DNA from: Acarospora socialis | Taxonomy: Eukaryota; Ascomycota; Lecanoromycetes; Acarosporales; Acarosporaceae | Reading direction: 5' to 3' | Length of the DNA stretch: 64,000 nucleotides | NCBI GenBank assembly: GCA_025617375.2 | Contig: JAMYGW020000011.1 | Coordinates: 372,001 to 436,000 of the forward strand | Part shown: positions 35,550 through 46,726 of the stretch, piece by piece | Layout: every line of letters starts with the position of its first letter | Position numbering within the stretch: position 1 is the stretch's first letter | Notes under the pieces: generated by a model | Databases searched by the model: none | What the model saw: the letters and a program-made list of their open reading frames with translations, nothing else | Told to the model about the DNA's origin: nothing | Position numbers and translations under genes: made by a program

Positions 35550-36368
35550 TGCACGCAACCGCCGGGGAACGTGGCTTGCTGGGATTATACGCTGGGTACT
35601 CTATCCGGCTTAGGCGAAGCACATCTGGACTATTCGGAGCCGAGTTTCATGTTATGCATTGAGCGAGGTACATATAACGACTTTTTCTGCGATGCTGTCA
35701 CGTGCGTGTGCAACCCTATCGACCCGCACCGTTGGAGCAACGAGTGGATCTTTCCCCACATTTCTGGACCCTTCGCCGTTTAGTTGGGCGAGTCATATAT
35801 GCACAGTTCGAATCGAGTGTTCTGGACTTTGGTCGAGCGTCGTACATGGGGGCTACGAGAACCTGGAAGTCTGACATGAGTCAAGGAGCTTGATTTTTGC
35901 TACAGCTCGGATCAGCTAAACTCGGACTATCTGTGTGCTGACATCAATGTCTCTCTCATGATGACGTATCCTAACGAGAAGCGTGCGATAGTCTTTGGTT
36001 TTGATACCAGTCTTTTTAAGGCTTTTCTGTTCATTTGGTTTACCGAGCCACGAGTGGCACTACATAGTCTCAATGAAGCGTGTAACATGTTTCGCGAAGT
36101 CCGATTCGAGATGTGGTGACTCTGAGCTGCTAACAAAGTCTACCGAGCTGCTGACATCCGGCCCGAGTTCAGTTATAAGCTCTGATAAGAGGATATATGT
36201 AGACATTCGACCACCGCACCCTCGACACAGCCGGATGCAACCTCAGATGCGACGGTCCGATGAGTTGAGTTCCATCTTCTACGCTACCACGACTGAGAGA
36301 TACCCGGAACGTTCCAAACTCCACCCTCCTCAATATTCTACATTTTACAGCTTGCCTACAATATAACC
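35550..36368. other. intergenic between convergent genes
   Basis: About 800 bp between the STE3-like and RIM1 stop codons. Several small frames (35571-35893, 35995-36366) have no recognisable content. Confidence 0.5.
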
Positions 36369-37061
36369 CTAGTGTGCCTCAGGCAATTCATCAGACTTGG
36401 ACTCGGGTCGCTTCAGCACCTCGATACTGCCTATAATATCCACCAATCAGCAAGGGCCTTCAAACACGAGAGGTTGAGAAGAGAGCAGAAGAGGGAATAA
36501 ACTCACGCTGCGTGATACTCAAAGCCGACTGCCTCCTTCCCTCGCTATCGTCGTACTGCCGCATCCGCGCGTCGCCTTCCACATACACCAATGTCCTAGA
36601 ACACCACAAATCGATTAGCCATCGTCATTCCCAACCCATCCCTAAACCCCTCCCATTATCCCACTTCATCCCTTTCCTCTCCAACCCATCCACACCCCAC
36701 CCCCTTTTCCACCCTAAAGCCACCCCCTTCCCACCTCAGATAAAAAAAGCAGAAGGACTCACCCCTTCCCCAACCCCATCAAATGATCCCTCCGCGGGCC
36801 GGCGTCGACGAAACTCGCCACCCGGAACCAGCTCGTCTGCTTGTGGTCGCGCGGGCCGTAGCTCGTGCCCACCACGTACTTGACGATCTCCTGGCCATTG
36901 CTCGTGGCCGTCAGTTCGGGATCGGCGGCCAGGCGGCCGACGATGGTCATTTTGGCGATGCGCGAGGGAGTGGTGGTTGAGAAGGTTCGGAGGATGGGGA
37001 GGAGGGTTCGTGGGGAGAGGGTGCGTTGGGAGAGGAGGGGACGGCGGAGGAGGAGGGACAT
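36369..37061 (-). CDS. RIM1: mitochondrial single-stranded DNA-binding protein
   Basis: Exons 37061-36763, 36595-36507 and 36430-36369 (introns 167 and 76 nt) encode 149 residues, close to the family's usual length. The first 35 residues are rich in Arg, Leu and Ser with no acidic residue (MSLLLRRPLLSQRTLSPRTL), a mitochondrial targeting sequence with likely cleavage near FSTTTPSR. The OB fold follows: MTIVGRLAADPELTATSNGQ, VVGTSYGPRDHKQTSWFRVA, LGKGTLVYVEGDARMRQYDD and SALSITQRSIEVLKRP. This is the SSB fold that coats single-stranded mitochondrial DNA during replication. Longer open frames overlap it in other frames because the sequence is highly skewed (C-rich sense strand); the spliced OB fold decides the frame. 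Confidence 0.93.
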
Positions 37062-38518
37062 TGTGTGTTTGGTGAGTGGGAGGTGGGGTTGTTGGGGTTT
37101 GTTGGGTGAGTTGGTTTGGGACGCGTAAAGGGGGAAGGTAGGGTTTGGTGTAGCGCGAGTGGTGATTGTGCTGGTGTATGGAAGTTTGCGCGCAATTATT
37201 GACGAGGTTGGGATTGGTTAGGGGTCCGGTCACGTGGGAGGTTTAATCCGCGCTGGAGTAGCGTGTTGATGAGTAATCAGCTGAGGATCTCCATGGGCGT
37301 GCGTCTAACTCAGGCATGGCCTGCATACAATTCAGTGAGAAGGTTCGCTTGAATATACGCCAACTGATCGTTTCATGCCGGCTCGGCACATTTGTTGGTT
37401 GAACAATTGTAGTAAGCTAATCCTGAGATGATATCCGCGTTTTCTGGTCTTTGAAACGGGATGATGGTCGGTCTTCTCAGGATATACCACGTAAGTAACC
37501 TGAGGTTGAGGCATCATGCTGGCCATCAATGAAGCGTGTGGTCATCTCAGAAGCCCTCTTTGTTAGAATGTCTTCTTTTCATTGACTTGTCAGGCTACGT
37601 TGCCAACCCACAACAAGCGACAACATATTTGGTGCTGCTTATAGAAGACTGTGTGGCATAAATAAGTATCTCAGCTGTTCTGTGGAGCCAATCCTTGACC
37701 AGGAGTGGATGAAGATCGTGGAGTTCTCCATGTAGCTTCTTACGAGTCTGTCGAGAGTGCGCGAATCAATTTCAAGCTGCCATCGATGTTAAGTCCACCA
37801 ACAGTTCCGTGGGCCGGTCCCATGAAAACGCCACCGCTCAAACTTCCAAATTCGGCACGCCACAACTTTCCTAGAGAGGTTGGAGGGCTAAAAGCCTACT
37901 CTTCGCTCTTGACGCTTGGTCGTCCATCGTCGCCAGGGTCTGCACCTCCACCCCGACCGTGCAAACGAAGAGGACCTCGCTTCTCCTGCAAATCTATCAC
38001 ATAATCCGCATTATGTGATGTTGGAGCTTGAGACAACAGTCTCTGTATCAACGGCCAGCGAAGCAGTTCCGGGGCCGAACTAGTACGCTCGAAGAGCTTG
38101 GGCAACTCGCTCACGTCTACGATCGTCTTGGGAGACGCATCCGGTTTTTGACCATCCTCTTTAAACGAAGTTATCCCCGACATCAATTGGAATCGCGCTC
38201 GTTCGTGTAAAAGTGGGATTGGCAATCTCGCTTCACCGTGGTTGACCGCTTGCCCTATCTACTGAGTACTTTCGACTTCTATCTCCAGCGCCGCCGACGG
38301 CGTTGCAGAAGGTCTAGTGTCGGCCCGATGGGGCTTTCCCGAACAATACTCATGGTGAGAAGCTGCGACTTGCTGGTGAAGAGCATCGGTGGCCCCTTCA
38401 GAACCGATACCCCTCTTGTCACAGTCTCTTTCCCTTCTGTCATCTCGTTCATTAACATCTGCGCGGTGCGATCTGGCTTGTTCATGTATCAGAGAAACGT
38501 TCATGTGAGAATGTGTGA
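37062..38518. other. intergenic with small coding-like frames
   Basis: About 1.5 kb. A minus-strand frame at 37896-38225 (TIVDVSELPKLFERTSSAPE and on) and two overlapping ones at 38259-38504 might be downstream exons of the Zn2Cys6 relic described next, but I could not splice them to it. The rest shows nothing. Confidence 0.35.
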
Positions 38519-38696
38519 TTATGAGGTCCTACTTCTGCGGTTGAACTTCGCGATATATGGAAATTGACCGTTCTCCAGGCAGTATAAGCAAGAAGGTCTA
38601 CCTTTATCACACATTCCTTTGCGATTCCGACAAGCGTCGCAGACCTGGATGTATGATCAGTCACTGTACTGTAGGTTCATGAAAGAAGCACCATAC
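38519..38696 (-). pseudogene. damaged Zn2Cys6 transcription-factor motif
   Basis: The minus strand reads VCDACRNRKGMCDKGRPSC, then LYCLENGQFPY, and ends RRSRTS-stop at 38519. Spacing fits a fungal Zn2Cys6 binuclear cluster (C-x2-C-x6-C-x6-C-x2-C), but the sixth Cys position holds Phe (GQFPY). A 52-nt intron (38645-38696, GTATGG to CCAG, with CTGAT branch) precedes the motif. In the exon upstream the required frame meets a TAA 15 nt before the junction. No middle homology or activation domain follows. It is therefore likely a remnant of a zinc-cluster regulator gene. Confidence 0.5.
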
Positions 38697-39047
38697 CTGG
38701 GTCGCGCGGACTTATTTCTTTCGCTGGATCCCGTATGGCACCGTGTTTATCGGTCGACCGAATACACCACCGGCTCCAAAGTAGTTGGTCTCGGCGTCGG
38801 CTGAAGACGGTGCATAGCCCCACCTCGCCCGGGCGATGGATCGCGCATCATTTCATGGTTGTCGGCGGTTGATATATCGTGGGAAAGGTTTTGGGTTGAG
38901 ATGCTGGGACTATGTTCTCATTGAATGCTACTACTTCTAACTCAATGTCAAATTTCAACGGCAGTTCAACATCCCGCCGTCCATGCCCTCAACTCTGACA
39001 GCCAACCATGTTCAATAGGAGCAAATTCTGTTGTCCAGAAGCAATAG
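38697..39047. other. spacer
   Basis: About 350 bp between the zinc-cluster relic and the next gene's stop. It may hold remnants of the zinc-cluster gene's first exon on the minus strand; no start codon can be fixed. Confidence 0.35.
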
Positions 39048-39725
39048 TCAAAGGTGGCAAGCGGTATAAACATCCATCTTTGCGAAAGAAACATGATTGA
39101 CCCATCCCGCAAAACGAGCTCTGGGAACCACGGAAATAACATCCCCAGATCGCAACTTGCCGACCCAATCCGCCCTCCTCTGTGCTTCAGGATCCGAAGA
39201 TTGTTCGTCATTACGAACCATGTCAACCACCCAGTTCTTCGCATTTCTGTCCGCCAAGATATTGGTATATAGTCTCTCGAACTTCCTAGGCATCCTATCC
39301 GGGCCGTCGGCGACGACATCGAACCACGTCCAGTTCCCTGCGTCAGGTCTACTGCACCAGCCTTGATCATGGCTGGCAATCTTGAAGACTATCTTGCGCA
39401 CCGGGAACCGTCCCACCCCGGTGATGGGGCTGGTTGACAAGTAGGGCCCGACAGGCGAGTTCTCAGTGATATGGACTGTTTCCTGTCTGAATCTCGATGT
39501 CTGGAGCCAGTATTCGGCATGGTCAAGGATGGAGGAGATGATGTGTGGTACAGAGAGACGGAAGCGGCTCTGAAGGAGGAAGATGGTGTGGAAGATGGCA
39601 TGGGGCGTGTAACCGTCAACTGTGGGCTTGTCAGCAGTGGGACTGCTCGCTTTGAGCGGAGGCCAACCTGAAACGAGGATGGGTAGGTGTTGCCCCGGAA
39701 GATCCGGCTCGTATTGAACATCCAT
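39048..39725 (-). CDS. conserved fungal protein of unknown function, single exon
   Basis: A 225-residue single-exon gene starting MDVQYEPDLPGQHLPILVSG. The second half contains RKIVFKIASHDQGWCSRPDA, followed by WTWFDVV, then SGDVISVVPRARFAGWVNHV and a short tail. I recall the combination of KI-x-SHDQGW, WTWFDV and VPRA-F-GW-N-V from uncharacterised ascomycete proteins, sometimes attached to other domains, but know no function. No signal peptide or membrane segment is present. It is flanked by long non-coding stretches. Confidence 0.7.
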   Translation of the reverse strand: MDVQYEPDLPGQHLPILVSGWPPLKASSPTADKPTVDGYTPHAIFHTIFLLQSRFRLSVPHIISSILDHAEYWLQTSRFRQETVHITENSPVGPYLSTSPITGVGRFPVRKIVFKIASHDQGWCSRPDAGNWTWFDVVADGPDRMPRKFERLYTNILADRNAKNWVVDMVRNDEQSSDPEAQRRADWVGKLRSGDVISVVPRARFAGWVNHVSFAKMDVYTACHL

Positions 39726-41859
39726 GATAAGAGGGAAGATGTTCTAGGAAATAGAGCTAGGATTTAGTGCTGGAATTCTCGTTACAAATATGCCTGCTTC
39801 ATGTTGCTGTGAATTCGTTCGAGATGGAACAGCATCGCAAGGAAGGCTCGGATGGAGACCTGTGTGCAACTGGAAAGACGGTCCGTAATTGGAACGCATG
39901 AAATCAGCAGCCCCGCCCAAGCGTTACGTTGAGGAGATAGTCATGTCCATCACATGCTGGATCAATTTTTTGTGGATCGACCACCGAATAGTGGTATATC
40001 ACCGACTGTGCAAAGTACATGAGTTGCAACCTCCAAGAGCTATACCCAAGGCTGTCCAATGACTGTCTGCAAGGAAGTGGTGATGGATTTTGATAATGAG
40101 TGAGAACGGCTCCAATCGAACTGTTTGAAGTCTGCTCTACATAGTAGATAGGTATATGAATAATGTCGGATCTCAAGATACTTACCACAGAAACAACTGA
40201 GAAATTCTTCAATAGATAGAAGTCAGTAGATACTCCTGAAAGATGATGTAATCTCAGATTTGAGCGTTGTTGGGTGTCGGATGAGATGAAGAGCCCACAA
40301 TATATCAGAAGCTAGGATGACGCTCAGCTCAGGATGACCGCGGTGTCGGGATTTCGCAGCCATAATTAGGTCATGGCAACTTCAACGTCAGATCTCTTTG
40401 CTTGGTAGAAATCGCCACGGAGGCGACTCTATATCCACGACGTGGTATGGACTGGACATTTCACCTCAGAGGTCGGGTACCCCATACTTGATATCCATAT
40501 CAACGGTCGCGTTTTGGATTAAGGAAGTGGCAAGATATTCTATTCTTGACATAAAGCTTGCACAAAACAAGTTATGAAACGGCTGATCTTCTGGTGGATT
40601 CTCAGTTCCGGTTTTTTGCACAGACAAGTAACCCCTGAAGCCTTAGATGCAACCGATTCGCCGACGAGGCGGGTCTCCAACCTCAGACTTCCACTCACGA
40701 CAACTGCCAGCCACTCAAACGCAATTTCTGTCGTCAAAGAAGTCTCTTTACGACTCGAGGCAATCTCGTTTCTTAACCAAGACAGCTTTAGTACGGCCTA
40801 TAATCGATGAGGAAGACATCGATAGTGGCAGCAGTTCCGAGCCTTTCAGTAGCCTAGCCTCTTAGAGCGCCCTCATCTCCCACTGACGTGGCGGCCAGGC
40901 TCGATCGTTCCACTCGCTACTTATGCCCATGCGCCAACAAACCTCGTGGATGGTTGTAAGGCAACGGTGCATTTGTTGCAGAGTGCATTGGAAAGAGGAA
41001 AAAGACTCAATCTCATCGGAGAAGAGTACTCGTATTACTGGACAATCAGCGCGGATCAGTCAGATGACAGCCTGCCAGATCACGGTGCGTTGTGATTGGG
41101 ATTTTGAAGGTACTGTATATTCGAATTGGTACCGGTCCTCTAGGTAGCTGTGACTTGTCAGAGCTTCCGGCAATAATGCGTCCTTCTATAGAGCTAACGT
41201 TAACGTTCATGCCACTCGTACTTCTACTTCCGGGCTGTCCTTAGCCCAAGAAGGGCATCGTTGAGCGGCGAGCCCAATGTTCCGGGACATCGCAATTTAA
41301 CATCGGCGCCATGGCGTTAACTTGATTCGGTTCATTATCCTTCAAAGAGATATCCTCACTCAGATATCTTTTTCCTTTCTACGCCCTTTTGATTTTGTAC
41401 TGTTTGGCCTCTGGAGACTTGTCCAGCGTGCGGCTTGTCGTTGCGGGGATATACTGTAACGTCCATGGAGTGCTGATGCTGGCATTATCATTGAGCCCGC
41501 CCTTCCGTTCCCTGACCCTAGTACCTTGCTTCGTTGGCGTCATCCTGATCTTCCGAGCAAGCTTCCAATCCATACTTTAAGGCGCTGCCGATCTAATTGT
41601 GCAGCCGTTTGGAAGTCCTTGCCGTATTCTTACACTACACTCATCTATTCGTCGTTCATGGTCGGATCTCGTGTGTATCTAGGGAACTCTGCCTGGAGCT
41701 CAATCTGAATGCGCTACATCATTAAGAAGACAGAGCGGGTGCCTTGCTCGAACCATTCGGAGGGTATCGGACCCATATCTGGACCTTGAACTTCAGTCTC
41801 CAACGTTATCAATCCCTTCACCGTCAGCTTAGAGCTTCGAAAGTCGACCCGAATGCAGC
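39726..41859. other. intergenic, about 2.1 kb, with possible decayed coding
   Basis: Stretches at 40640-41095 look protein-like in changing frames (IIDEEDIDSGSSSEPFSSL; CKATVHLLQSALERGKRLNL; IGEEYSYYWTISADQ) without a usable start or splice sites. This may be a decayed gene. The rest shows nothing I can support. Confidence 0.35.
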
Positions 41860-44800
41860 ATGCGGGCGAGATGGTCCCTTCCATACGCCATCCTGTTCGG
41901 GCTTCTGTGCGCGCAGTCAGTCACGTCTGAAGCCTTTGCCGTCCAACCTCGTCAAGATGTCGGTGCATCCCAATCACCAAGCGCAGCTCAATCGGCGGCC
42001 CTTACTGCCGCCGGCAGCTCAGGACCACGCCAGTCGAGCAACAATGCGGAGTCTACAGCAGAGAGCCCGACAGATGGGTCTTCTGCTCCTTCAAAGGCGA
42101 CAGCTTCAGGATCGGGTATATCCAGTTCGTTGGCCTCAGAACCGTCGACAGGCACAGCTACGTCTAGCAACACCGCACCGTCGTCAACAATCCTAACAAG
42201 TTCGAGCGCACCGAGTACATCGCCCGTCCCTTCGACAACAATGGCAGCGCACGATCTTCCTCCGTCTGCCTATAAGGGTCGGTGCTCTCAAATGTACCAC
42301 CTGATTGCATTGCTGACATCTGCAGGGAATCTCTATACCGACCCGAACAGCCTTCCTCTTCAACCCAGAATCACACCAGCTTTCTCGATCGCTGGTGTCC
42401 TAATGATGATTGCAGGCACCGTGTATGCGTTAATTGGTATCAAGAACAAGTTGTGGGTCGCACATTGATACGGTTGCATGTAAATGCTGACAACGATAGG
42501 ATCCACATCTTCCTTTCTACGGCTTTTTTGGCGAGTTTGGCGGTTACCGTAATACAATCTCTCTTTGACTGCTGTATGAATGCTAACGGTCATACAGGTA
42601 CTCATCGTGTACGTGATGAACCCACCGATCAGTAATGCGGTGCAAGGCGCATATTTCGTTGCTGCCGTGGTCACTGGCATCATTTTCGGTGCTGGCTCGA
42701 TAGTCTTTACCGAAGTCACAGAAGGGCTCGGGTGTCTACTAGGGGGCTTTTGTTTGAGCATGTGGTTTCTCGTTCTCAAGCCTGGTGGTCTTCTATCCTC
42801 AACTACCCAGAAGGCCATTTTCATTGCGGCCTTCAGCCTCGGTATCTTTGCGTTGTCATTCAGCCGTTATACAAGGCCCTACGGTCTTATTGGGTCGACC
42901 TCCTTTGCTGGGGCGATGGTGCTTGTTCTAGGCATCGATTGCTTCAGTCGAGCCGGTTTGAAAGAGTTCTGGGTCTACCTTTGGTGTGAGTACTATCTCG
43001 CACATGACGACCGGCGCCCCATGTAGTCGTCTGATGACATTGCGGCTGATCTGATTTATAGCTCTGAACGGCAACCTCTTCCCATTAGGAACTACTACAT
43101 ATCCCATTACCCGCGGCATCCGCGTCGAGATCGCTGGTACAATCTTGTTCTTCCTTCTCGGCATCCTTTCGCAATCCAAACTATGGAAAGTCATCAAAAA
43201 CCGTCGAGAAAGGAAAGCCGCAGAGCGCCATGACCGTGAGGTCCAACGCGAGCGAGAGGAGGAGGATCTTGGACGGCGGTTAGAAGAAGGCAACCACCGG
43301 GAGCGCGCAGAGTGGGAGGCGGTTTACGGAGACAAGGACAAAGCCAACGATGATAAGGCCGACTCTGGAGTCGGCACTGAAGCTCCAGACAGCAGGAAGG
43401 TCTCAGCAAGCATTATTGACACCAAGGATTACAGATACTCTACAGGTGAAGCTATAGAGATGGACAATCTGGATGGGTACAAGCACGCCAGCCATACCGA
43501 GGCGGCAGCGAAAAGGGGGAACAGGGCAAGGGACAGTGCAACTCCTACAGTCATGTTGGTACACGATGATGAGGAGATCCACGAAGTACAAGATCCCGGC
43601 CAAGAGATCGGTACCAAACCACATCAGCGGTTCTCAAGGTCTTCAATGAAGATGTCTACTCCTGATGGCTTTCTCGACGTACCAACTCATGGTTCCTCCC
43701 CTGCTCGCAGTCAGAGCAACAGTCCAAAGCCTACCGGAAATACTAAACGAAAATCTGTACCGCCCGCTCCTGAAGTTATCCCCTTACCTTTTACAGTACC
43801 AGTGGCAGAAGAGTCTGACGATGACGACCGTTCCTCTGCAGTGACGTATGCAGAGTCTGATCGATATCCAGCAACTCCAGCGAAACGTCTCTCCGGCAGG
43901 TCCATTCTGAAAAGGCTGTCTGGACGCTCATTGCTCGAGCCTTCTCAGTCAGAAGAGGCGCTGGTAATCCCGCATGTGGAAGATGATCAAGCGTCTTCTA
44001 TTGCTGCGACAGTCGACGAGGACGGCGAGGAGATAAGCTCTACGCAGTCAGAAGAGAACGTTGGAAAGTGGCAAGGGGAGCGGTTTGAAGCTGGTAGGCT
44101 TGACCCATCAAATAAGACCAACCTACCGGAACTCCCATCCTTCTCAGTCATGAACGATCTACACCCCTTCACGGACATGTCGACGCCTGAGAGTAATAAC
44201 ATTGGAGATATACCAAAACGCAGTAATGACGATGTCACAGCACAAGGACCGGCCATAAACAACCTTAACTCGACAAGTTCTTCTGAGCTTCCACCTTTAC
44301 ACTCCTCCGGTGAGGTATCAAAAAATTCCCTCAATTCAAGTACAGATCTGAGGAAGGATGATCGTATCGAACAAACGGAAAATACTGACCCAATGCGACG
44401 GTTCGATACGACTTTAGACGCACAACAAGTCGATACAGCCGAGCAACGACCGAAATCTCCAAAGTCTCCCAAGTCTATAGTGCGCTCGGAAGCATCTGGG
44501 AGGCGCTCATCCAAGGCAAGCTTCAGTGAGCAACTACCTACTAAGCTTTCCAAAGTCGTCATGTCTTATCGGACGAACGAGTGGGCTAAGCATCTGAGTG
44601 ACGCTGAGAAGCCCGAGCTTGACGAGTTGCGGATTGCAGAGCAACGCAGGGATGACCAAGACGCCGAGGCTGCTGTGCCCGTGCACCTTGACGAGCTACA
44701 ACAAACTGCTTTAGATGCACAGCCACCCCCAGCATCTCGAATCTCCTCACACATGACCTCTTCAGACTACCAGCAGCCCTCGGCTCTGAACAGGAGCTCT

Positions 44801-45610
44801 TCGAGGTTGTCATTACAGGATCAGCAGCCGAGGGTATCCTTTTCTAATACCCCATACGGGATCATCCCATCGATCCCACCTTCACAAAGTCTCTTGGCAG
44901 CAGGAGGACCACAACAATTACTGGCTCTGAACACTCGCGGCCTCCGCAGTAGTTCCACACCGCTCACCAGTGTACCGCTCGTGGAATCGCCACTCGAGGA
45001 AGGCTTAGAGTCTAGTTACACATCACGTTTCACTCCCTCGCCCATACCAAGCAACACTCTCCTTGCCAAACGTGACGACATTGTTCGCAACAGATACTCA
45101 TCACTTCCCTTTAGCCCATCACCGGCGGCATCAGCGCTGCAATTGACACCGAACGACTCTGCGTCGGTCCGCAATTGTCAGCTCAATTCACCAGATGACG
45201 ACGATGACAACATGACCCTCTCCCGGCGGAGATCACTCATTCAACAGCAGCGACAGCTACAGCAGTCATCTTCACACCTCTCACCACAAGGCCAATCCTT
45301 CGATGCTCACCAACCTCAGCGCTATTCCAGCCCAGTGAACCTGGACAGACGGGAAGCAATGCTCGCGTCATGGCGCCATTCAGTCCGTCAGGACTTGGCT
45401 TCCAATCAGCAGCCGAACTTCAGCGTCGACGCCCGCCGGCAAGATCTGATGATGGAGAAGTATCAGTCGGGTCTCCATCAGCAACAGCAAGCGATGGCGG
45501 TAAACTATCGTGACAGCGTCTTCGACCAAGCCATGCGCCGAGGAGACATGTTAGACCTGCACAAGGAGGCAATCAGGAAGATGCAGGCTAGTGCCAACAA
45601 GCACGTTTGA
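41860..45610 (+). CDS. TMEM198/DUF4203-type multi-pass membrane protein with long cytosolic tail
   Basis: Five exons: 41860-42277, 42326-42452, 42500-42548, 42598-42985 and 43062-45610. They keep frame and give 1,176 residues. The N-terminus is a signal peptide (LPYAILFGLLCAQSVTSEA). A Ser/Thr-rich, probably O-glycosylated, extracellular stretch of about 110 residues follows. About seven membrane segments come next (AFSIAGVLMMIAGTVYALIG; IFLSTAFLASLAVTVLIVYV; AYFVAAVVTGIIFGAGSIVF; LGGFCLSMWFLVLKPGG; AIFIAAFSLGIFALSF; GSTSFAGAMVLVLGIDCF; VEIAGTILFFLLGIL), matching the TM7S3/TM198-like domain. The remaining 770 residues are a charged, then Ser/Pro/Gln-rich, cytosolic tail. Function in fungi is unknown. 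The first intron is 48 nt, a multiple of three and free of stops, so it could be retained. Confidence 0.85.
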
Positions 45611-46726
45611 TCCGTCACTTCCCAATCTCCGCTCATTCTCTTCCTTTTCGTTGAACATATTACCCCTTACATGATTTATACCGGGTGTCTCTGGTGACGG
45701 ATACACATATACCCTTGATTGGATTCCATTGGACTGTCCTTGGCATCATTATCCGGCGTTTCTGTTTTGGGGGAAAATTGGGACTGGAAAAAGAGGTGGA
45801 AAAAGAGGCAGTGAAAGAAACCTCAAGGTAGCCTAATATATTCTGAGTTCATACCTTCGTCTGAATTTCTGATGACCCTCTTGCCTGGTGACAACTAACA
45901 GCGCTTTTGGTACTGAGAGGTCCTCGAGTTTAGCACCAGCTGTTACACTGGCCATGCTGTAGATGGAGCGTAGAGGTGGTTTGACTTTCTAGGCATGTGC
46001 TCGGACTCCAGGACCGCACTTACACCTCCCACAGGCAAATCTAGAGTACCTCGAAGTAGAGTTTAGGGGCAAGCCAGAAACGCTAACTAAAGTAAAACGA
46101 TCTGAGTTGCAGATCATTCGTACTCTACCTGAAGGAAGATCATTCAGACTAAGATCTGGATGTGCGAGTAAGTCGAGCATCTCAATGATATACACTGAAG
46201 GCGCTTTCCATATATGACTGAGATTAATAAGGATTAAGGATTGCGAGGTGATCAATGTTGGGTTTATTCGACGCAACAAGCGATATTGGCAGCTGCAAGA
46301 CAGTCACATTGCCAGTCAAGACACCAATGGGACAAGGTGTCCGTAATGTACATAGGAGCACGAGATACCTACCTGCTCCAAACCGTGAAGGTTGCTCATG
46401 AGCCGTGGTACTGCTTCGTCCTTGCTGCCCAACAGAGCGATCAAGATGGAAATGATACCGTTAGATATGCTCCAGGGACTCCCTATAACGGATGGTCGCT
46501 ACTGATAATTACAATAAAGACAGGCAGTGTCGACTATGTCAGGCCCCCATTTCCCGCTGAGGCACAGTTGGAATGCCAACATCAGTGATTCTATTCCCAG
46601 ACACAATCAACATAGTCACTCCTACACCGAACCTGGAAATGAACTTCAATGGCAATCAACAACTGTGATATTCCCCATTCTTCGAATGCATCTCCCATCA
46701 GCGGCGGTATCGTGCAGCGACGCTAA
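45611..46726. other. intergenic, about 1.1 kb
   Basis: 3' flank of the membrane protein gene and upstream region of ERF4. Small frames only. The missing first exon of ERF4 should lie in or near this stretch. Confidence 0.45.

Noticed and set aside
35808-35825. GTTCGAATC resembling a tRNA B box
   Set aside because: No A box, acceptor pairing or anticodon stem at the right distance.
36736-37233. Minus-strand frame of 165 codons rich in Pro/His/Thr overlapping RIM1
   Set aside because: Low-complexity shadow. The OB-fold frame with mitochondrial leader and two in-frame splice junctions explains the region.
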